From Myxococcales bacterium UBA5297 (GTDB taxonomy: Bacteria; Myxococcota; Myxococcia; Myxococcales; UBA5297), in the NCBI GenBank assembly GCA_002408385.1, contig DHSB01000101.1, positions 1-7,489 of the forward strand: a stretch of 7,489 bases of DNA, written 5' to 3'. The notes below the pieces were generated by a model. It was not told where the DNA came from, ran no database searches, and saw only the letters and a program-made list of their open reading frames with translations. Below are positions 6,910-7,489 of the stretch, one piece after another (within the stretch, counting starts at the first letter, position 1; every line of letters begins with the position of its first letter). The position numbers and the translations under genes were made by a program.

Positions 6910-7144
6910 CTTCGCTCTCCTGCGACGGCAGGGTCGACTCCACCTCACCACGCCGCAACGCCGGCTTCCCCGCAGCCAGACGCTTCGTTCCCCAGCACAC
7001 TGCAGGCTTCGGTTCGCTCTTCGCTCACCACCCACTGCAGGCTTCGGTTCGCTTCTCGTTCACCGCTGATGAGGTCTGCCGAGTAGGTCCCCAATACCTG
7101 CCTCTCCGGCGGATCGCCCTTGCCCCGAAGCACCGCGCACAAAG
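6910..7144. other. Non-coding region upstream of the IVP gene
   Basis: I see no credible gene here on either strand. Short frames are Ser/Arg/Pro-rich, overlap one another, and lack both ribosome sites and recognisable motifs. The stretch includes the 35-bp direct repeat (6998-7067). The promoter for the minus-strand IVP gene should be here, but I cannot identify a -10/-35 pair. Confidence 0.6.
6998..7067. repeat. 35-bp tandem repeat, 2 copies
   Basis: Copy 1 is 6998-7032 and copy 2 is 7033-7067. The first 21 bp (opening CACTGCAGGCTTCGGTTCGC) are identical and the last 14 bp differ at five positions. The sequence just before copy 1 (about 6963-6997) may hold a further, much decayed copy. The repeat lies about 100 bp upstream of the IVP start on the minus strand. 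Confidence 0.85.
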
Positions 7145-7149
7145 CGTGA

Positions 7150-7227
7150 AAGCCCCCTCCTGCACGGCGCGCTGAGGGGCTCGCCCCTGCCTAGAAGAAT
7201 GAATGCGCGCCGTGCGGGAGGGGGTTT
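7150..7227 (+). repeat. Hairpin H1 of the palindromic element
   Basis: The arms 7150-7172 and 7205-7227 pair over 23 positions without a gap. Read as plus-strand RNA there are only two G-U wobbles (pairs 3 and 12 from the outside). The 32-nt loop holds a nested AGGGG-CTCG-CCCCT hairpin (7175-7188). Confidence 0.92.
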
Positions 7228-7374
7228 GGGGGTAGGTGGCAGGCGGTCGGCCCCACTCAACCTCGTCGAGAGCACGGGCGGCCTTGAACAGGAATCCGGT
7301 GCAAATCCTGTCGAGGCAGGCGAACTTCGTTCGAATCCAAATTCGAGCCGATCACCGACCCCTGCCCTACCCCC
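7228..7374. repeat. 20-bp basal stem enclosing the element's core
   Basis: The pairs are 7228-7236 with 7366-7374 (9 bp), 7239-7243 with 7361-7365 (5 bp), and 7245-7250 with 7355-7360 (6 bp). The right strand is continuous, while the left strand has bulges of 2 and 1 nt. The stem begins at the base after H1 and ends at the base before H2, so all three helices could stack. Confidence 0.85.
7281..7317 (+). other. Central hairpin of the element's core
   Basis: GCCTTG (7281-7286) pairs with CGAGGC (7312-7317) with one T-G wobble. A7287 is bulged. ACAGGA (7288-7293) pairs with TCCTGT (7306-7311). The 12-nt loop is ATCCGGTGCAAA. The hairpin lies almost at the symmetry centre of the 313-bp palindrome. 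Smaller stems follow at 7321-7333 and 7331-7346, which overlap and exclude each other. Confidence 0.7.
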
Positions 7375-7452
7375 AAACCCCCTCCCCGCCGGCGCGCCTT
7401 CAGGCAGAGTGCTCGCTGCGGAGATCTCAGCGCGCCGACGGGGAGGGGGCTT
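7375..7452 (-). repeat. Hairpin H2 of the palindromic element (inverted copy of H1)
   Basis: The arms 7375-7397 and 7430-7452 align over 23 positions with two mismatches, A7377/C7450 and C7389/A7438. Read on the minus strand both become G-U wobbles, so H2 is fully paired only as minus-strand RNA. The loop is 32 nt, as in H1. The minus-strand loop keeps TGAG at its start and TGCCT.GAAG near its end, like H1, and contains the 8-bp palindrome GAGATCTC (7421-7428). Confidence 0.9.
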
Positions 7453-7489
7453 TCACGGGCGCGGCGCGCGGCAACACGAATGCCGCTCG

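Larger units (their letters stand above)
7145..7457. mobile_element. 313-bp globally palindromic structured element (REPIN/MITE-like)
   Basis: The ends are perfect 16-bp inverted repeats: CGTGAAAGCCCCCTCC at 7145-7160 and its complement at 7442-7457. Inside are two hairpins that are inverted, diverged copies of each other (7150-7227 and 7375-7452), a 20-bp long-range stem directly between them (7228-7250 with 7355-7374), and a folded core (7251-7354). No transposase or other gene is encoded and I found no target-site duplication. Two inverted hairpins around a spacer is the layout of a REPIN, and perfect ends suit a MITE, but the hairpins are longer than ordinary REPs. It might instead be a structured RNA or a recombination site. 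The structure is certain and its mobility is inferred. Confidence 0.6.

Noticed and set aside
6896..7000. Longer N-terminus for the IVP protein (start at 7000)
   Set aside because: The family motif and the AAGGAGG site both place the start at 6895. The extra residues have no family match.
7060..7275. Small minus-strand open frame of 71 codons
   Set aside because: It crosses the H1 hairpin and basal stem, has no ribosome site, and the sequence is explained by the palindrome.
7245..7350. Possible tRNA, suggested by TTCGAATCC and GGTGCAAATCC
   Set aside because: Neither candidate T-arm gives a 5-bp stem (about three of five pairs each), and no acceptor, D or anticodon arms fit around them.
7375..7457. 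H2 as an ordinary intrinsic terminator
   Set aside because: The stem is followed by only CTTTCACG without a T-tract, and the matching inverted copy on the other side of the core shows it is part of a larger element.

Overview
The window is very GC-rich, with codon third positions dominated by G and C. It carries two large secreted or outer-membrane proteins of a type common in Myxococcota and related high-GC 'deltaproteobacterial' lineages. These are a Cys-rich/Gly-rich modular surface protein and a peptidase-MA/TolB-propeller/beta-barrel fusion. The organism is therefore probably a Gram-negative bacterium of that kind, quite possibly from a metagenome. No marker gene fixes the lineage, so this is inference.

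Layout. (1) 1-2823 (+) is the 3' part of a large surface protein gene that is open at the left edge. It encodes 8-Cys repeats, 6-Cys repeats, a Gly-rich beta-solenoid-like region, two Fn3-like sandwiches and a carboxypeptidase-regulatory-like domain, and it ends at a strong intrinsic terminator (2851-2889). (2) 2890-3380 is non-coding. It holds an almost exact 115-bp tandem duplication (2946-3175) with a 20-bp palindrome in each copy, then a leader with a small hairpin. (3) 3381-6494 (+) encodes a 1037-residue protein with a signal peptide, a zinc metallopeptidase domain (HEMAH...E), a TolB-like propeller and a C-terminal outer-membrane barrel ending in Phe. (4) 6491-6895 (-) encodes a small four-helix-bundle protein of the 23S rRNA intervening-sequence protein family. 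It is convergent with gene 3, shares a CTAG double stop with it, and its C-terminal tail is written by a 7-bp tandem repeat. (5) 6896-7489 contains no convincing gene. It holds a 35-bp direct repeat (6998-7067) and a 313-bp, globally palindromic element (7145-7457).

How the parts relate. The two large genes are separate transcription units, divided by a terminator and about 550 bp, and both products act outside the cytoplasm. The right-hand third looks like accessory DNA: a free-standing IVP gene with looser codon use, short tandem repeats on both sides, and the structured palindrome. The palindrome is the most unusual item. Two 78-nt hairpins, each with 23-nt arms and a 32-nt loop, lie as inverted copies on either side of a 20-bp basal stem with no unpaired bases between them, enclosing a folded core. 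That architecture suggests a REPIN/MITE-like mobile structured element or an undescribed structured nucleic acid.
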